Assembly (NCBI GenBank): GCA_039680225.1
Contig: JBDKTK010000297.1
Span: 1 to 15,259 of the forward strand
Source: JBDKTK01 sp039680225
GTDB taxonomy: Bacteria > Desulfobacterota > Syntrophia > Syntrophales > UBA4778
Length of the DNA stretch: 15,259 bases
Direction of reading: 5' to 3'
Shown here: piece by piece, positions 14,401 through 15,259 of the stretch
How positions within the stretch are numbered: the stretch's first letter is position 1
How the letters are laid out: the number at the start of each line of letters is the position of its first letter
Translations under genes and position numbers: made by a program
Notes under the pieces: generated by a model
Told to the model about the DNA's origin: nothing
Databases searched by the model: none
Seen by the model: only the letters and a program-made list of their open reading frames with translations

Positions 14401-15259
14401 CGGGCCCTCGATGCTGAAACCGTGGCTTCCGGAGTAGAAAACCGAGTCGAGGCCCATCATGCTTTTCACGTCTGACAGGGCGCGCCCGCTCATGACGACC
14501 ACGGTCAGGTTTTTAGCCAGCTGCCCTATTATCTTCCTGGTGCTTACGGAAATGAGCGCCATGGCCGGGTCAACGACAATGGGGGTCAGGGTCCCATCAT
14601 AGTCCAGGAACACGGTCGGGACCCCCTGGCGCAGCCGGTCGAAAATCTCTTCTTTTCGCTCCAGCGCCGAGGGGAGGCTTGCCGTCCAGGAAAGCCCGGA
14701 AAGATCGTCAACCACGATATCGGCGCCTCGCTCTTTCAGCTCCGTATGATGTCCGCCGCGGTCTATGCCGACCACGAGCCGGAAGCCCCCTTTCCTGCCT
14801 GCTTCGACTCCCGCGATGGCGTCTTCAACAACCGCCGCCCGGTCCGGCGCGACAGCCAGCCTTTTTGCCGCTTCGAGGAAAATATCAGGTTGGGGCTTCC
14901 CCTTTATTCCGAGTTCCGCAGAGACATCGCCGTCCACCACCGCATCGAAAAGTCCCGTTACCCCGGCTGAAGCCATAACTTTCTTCGCGTTGCGGCTCGA
15001 CGAGATCACCGCGGCTTTAATGCCCCTTTCCTTTATTTGTTTTATGAACTCCACCGTCGATTCGTACGGCTGTGCCCCTTCCCGGTCCAGGGCCTCCTGG
15101 AAATACCGGTTTTTCCTGTTGCCGAGCCCGCAGACGGTCTCTTTTTCGGGGGGGTCGTCGGGGCTGCCGCAGGGAAGGTCGATTCCGCGCGATTCCAGGA
15201 AATTGTGCGCCCCCTGGAAGCGGGGCATGCCGTCGATATAAAGGCGGTAGTCACTGTCG
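11464..15259 (-). CDS. otsB1: OtsB1-like fusion: HAD (beta-PGM-like) + trehalose-6-phosphate phosphatase + GH65 (5' partial)
   Basis: The frame continues past the window edge (DSDYRLYIDG precedes the ATG at 15228), so the true start and the first HAD Asp motif are outside. Numbering from 15228: a HAD domain, residues 1-180, with TVCGLGNRKN, the Ser motif VISSSRN (75-80), Lys111 in GKPQPD and EDAIAG (135-140); an OtsB domain, about 200-440, with nucleophile motif LDYDGTLTP (Asp209, Asp211), VMSGR (245-249) and IGDDTTDED (389-397); and a GH65 domain, about 455-1254, with the catalytic acid Glu940 in MGPDEFH, KQADVLM (1061-1067) and EGIHLGAMAG (1149-1158). Together these suggest handling of trehalose, or a related disaccharide, and its phosphates. 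Order and length match Mycobacterium Rv2006 (OtsB1, about 1,327 residues), whose phosphatase activity in vivo is doubtful. All catalytic motifs seen here are intact. Confidence 0.93.
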   Translation of the reverse strand, partial: DSDYRLYIDGMPRFQGAHNFLESRGIDLPCGSPDDPPEKETVCGLGNRKNRYFQEALDREGAQPYESTVEFIKQIKERGIKAAVISSSRNAKKVMASAGVTGLFDAVVDGDVSAELGIKGKPQPDIFLEAAKRLAVAPDRAAVVEDAIAGVEAGRKGGFRLVVGIDRGGHHTELKERGADIVVDDLSGLSWTASLPSALERKEEIFDRLRQGVPTVFLDYDGTLTPIVVDPAMALISVSTRKIIGQLAKNLTVVVMSGRALSDVKSMMGLDSVFYSGSHGFSIEGPGKSFEEQRGEEFAPSLESAVAELQRAVADLPGVRIEEKPFAIAVHYRQAEDRIIPDLERRIDEIVKHHKDLRKTTGKKIFELRPNMDWDKGKALLYLIERMSVDGSRLVPLYIGDDTTDEDAFRAVENRGVGILVSDEERPSSARYRLKDPAEVAVFLEALAKIAEQRSVSDIWKLAYEGFDPGQEKLRESLCTLGNGYFAARGAAPECPAGENHYPGTYAAGIYNRLQSNVAGLTIENESMVNLPNWLPLSFRCGDGEWFDAGSVDLLDYRQELDIRKGILVRIVDFRDRQGRRTRFAQRRFVHVLHAHVAGIETTITPLDWSGKLIIRSALDGRVDNTLVKRYRQLNNKHLEQVDSGVTHGGIIWLLVETSQSHIRVAQAARTKIRRNGNYTEVQPQTVREEGYIGQEFELEVTQGESVCAEKIAALYHSRDRGISNGLIEAQGTVWYAGTFEDLLEEHVLGWSHLWDLWNINVEVENRRMAQILNIHVFHLLQTVSPNTIDVDAGVPPRGLHGEAYRGLIMWDEIFIFPLLNFRMPEITRSLLQYRYRRLPRALWAAKDAGCDGALFPWQSGSNGREEAQTMHLNPASGRWIPDNSQLERHINIAVAYNIWHYYQVTGDREYLSFYGAEIIFELARFWAGKAVYNRGIDRYEICKVMGPDEFHDAYPDSEEPGIDNNAYTNIMTVWLLCRALEIFEILPEDRLKMLREDLGIRREELARWEDISRKMRVVFHDDGIISQFEGYGDLKEFDWDGYRRRYGDIHRLDRILEAEGDSPNRYKVSKQADVLMLFYLLSADELNELFTRLGYRFEYETIPKNIEYYMKRISHGSTLSRVVHSWVLARSNREASWHLLNDALESDISDIQEGTTHEGIHLGAMAGTVDIVQRCYTGIETRGDILRFNPYIPKGLLSIRFMLCYRGHRLDIQVTESSLHVRSAQRDIPPIRIGLRDSVFELEAGNTMEFDLGEVREKLAAQA

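Noticed and set aside
12106..14475. A 789-codon open frame on the plus strand inside the OtsB1-like gene
   Set aside because: It lies antisense to well-conserved OtsB and GH65 motifs and encodes no recognisable domain.

Overview
The window (15,259 bases, mostly GC-rich, no rRNA, tRNA, CRISPR or IS) looks like chromosomal DNA of a Gram-negative-type, probably anaerobic bacterium. Pointers are the end of a molybdopterin oxidoreductase, a CGGC-domain cysteine-rich protein (a family I associate with anaerobes), a DUF4405 membrane protein and a class III cyclase carrying a PilZ domain. Desulfobacterota-like or Spirochaetota-like lineages would fit, but the sequence alone does not settle the taxonomy.

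Plus-strand half (1-7853). The window opens inside a gene whose frame runs without a stop from the C-terminal domain of a molybdopterin oxidoreductase into a complete NifS/IscS-type cysteine desulfurase (1-1788), an unusual natural fusion. A DinB-family protein follows. Next is a marR-DUF4405 pair with overlapping frames, preceded by a 37-base palindrome that contains the likely promoter and leaves almost no leader before the marR ATG. A textbook TPP riboswitch with promoter, terminator and a readable antiterminator (3335-3513) then controls a tightly packed operon: thiE, an MFS transporter overlapping it by 4 bases, and an unrecognised small P-loop NTPase starting at the next base. After it come an AT-richer VOC-family gene, an intergenic segment that folds as a possible three-way junction, and an adenylate cyclase-PilZ signalling protein.

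Minus-strand half (7887-15259). Two zinc-ribbon genes lie head to tail in transcription order: an SPFH protein with three C-terminal zinc ribbons, then a 404-residue protein with two zinc knuckles. A REP doublet whose two stems differ by compensatory changes separates them. Upstream are a CGGC-domain protein and a 24-residue single-span membrane peptide, each with its own candidate promoter. The last 3.8 kb are one very long gene, 5'-truncated by the window edge. It fuses a beta-phosphoglucomutase-like HAD domain, an OtsB trehalose-6-phosphate phosphatase domain and a GH65 disaccharide phosphorylase/hydrolase domain, the architecture of mycobacterial OtsB1 (Rv2006).

The strongest candidates for something new are the molybdoenzyme-cysteine desulfurase fusion, the unknown NTPase under thiamine control, the SPFH/zinc-ribbon pair and the 6504-6588 structure.
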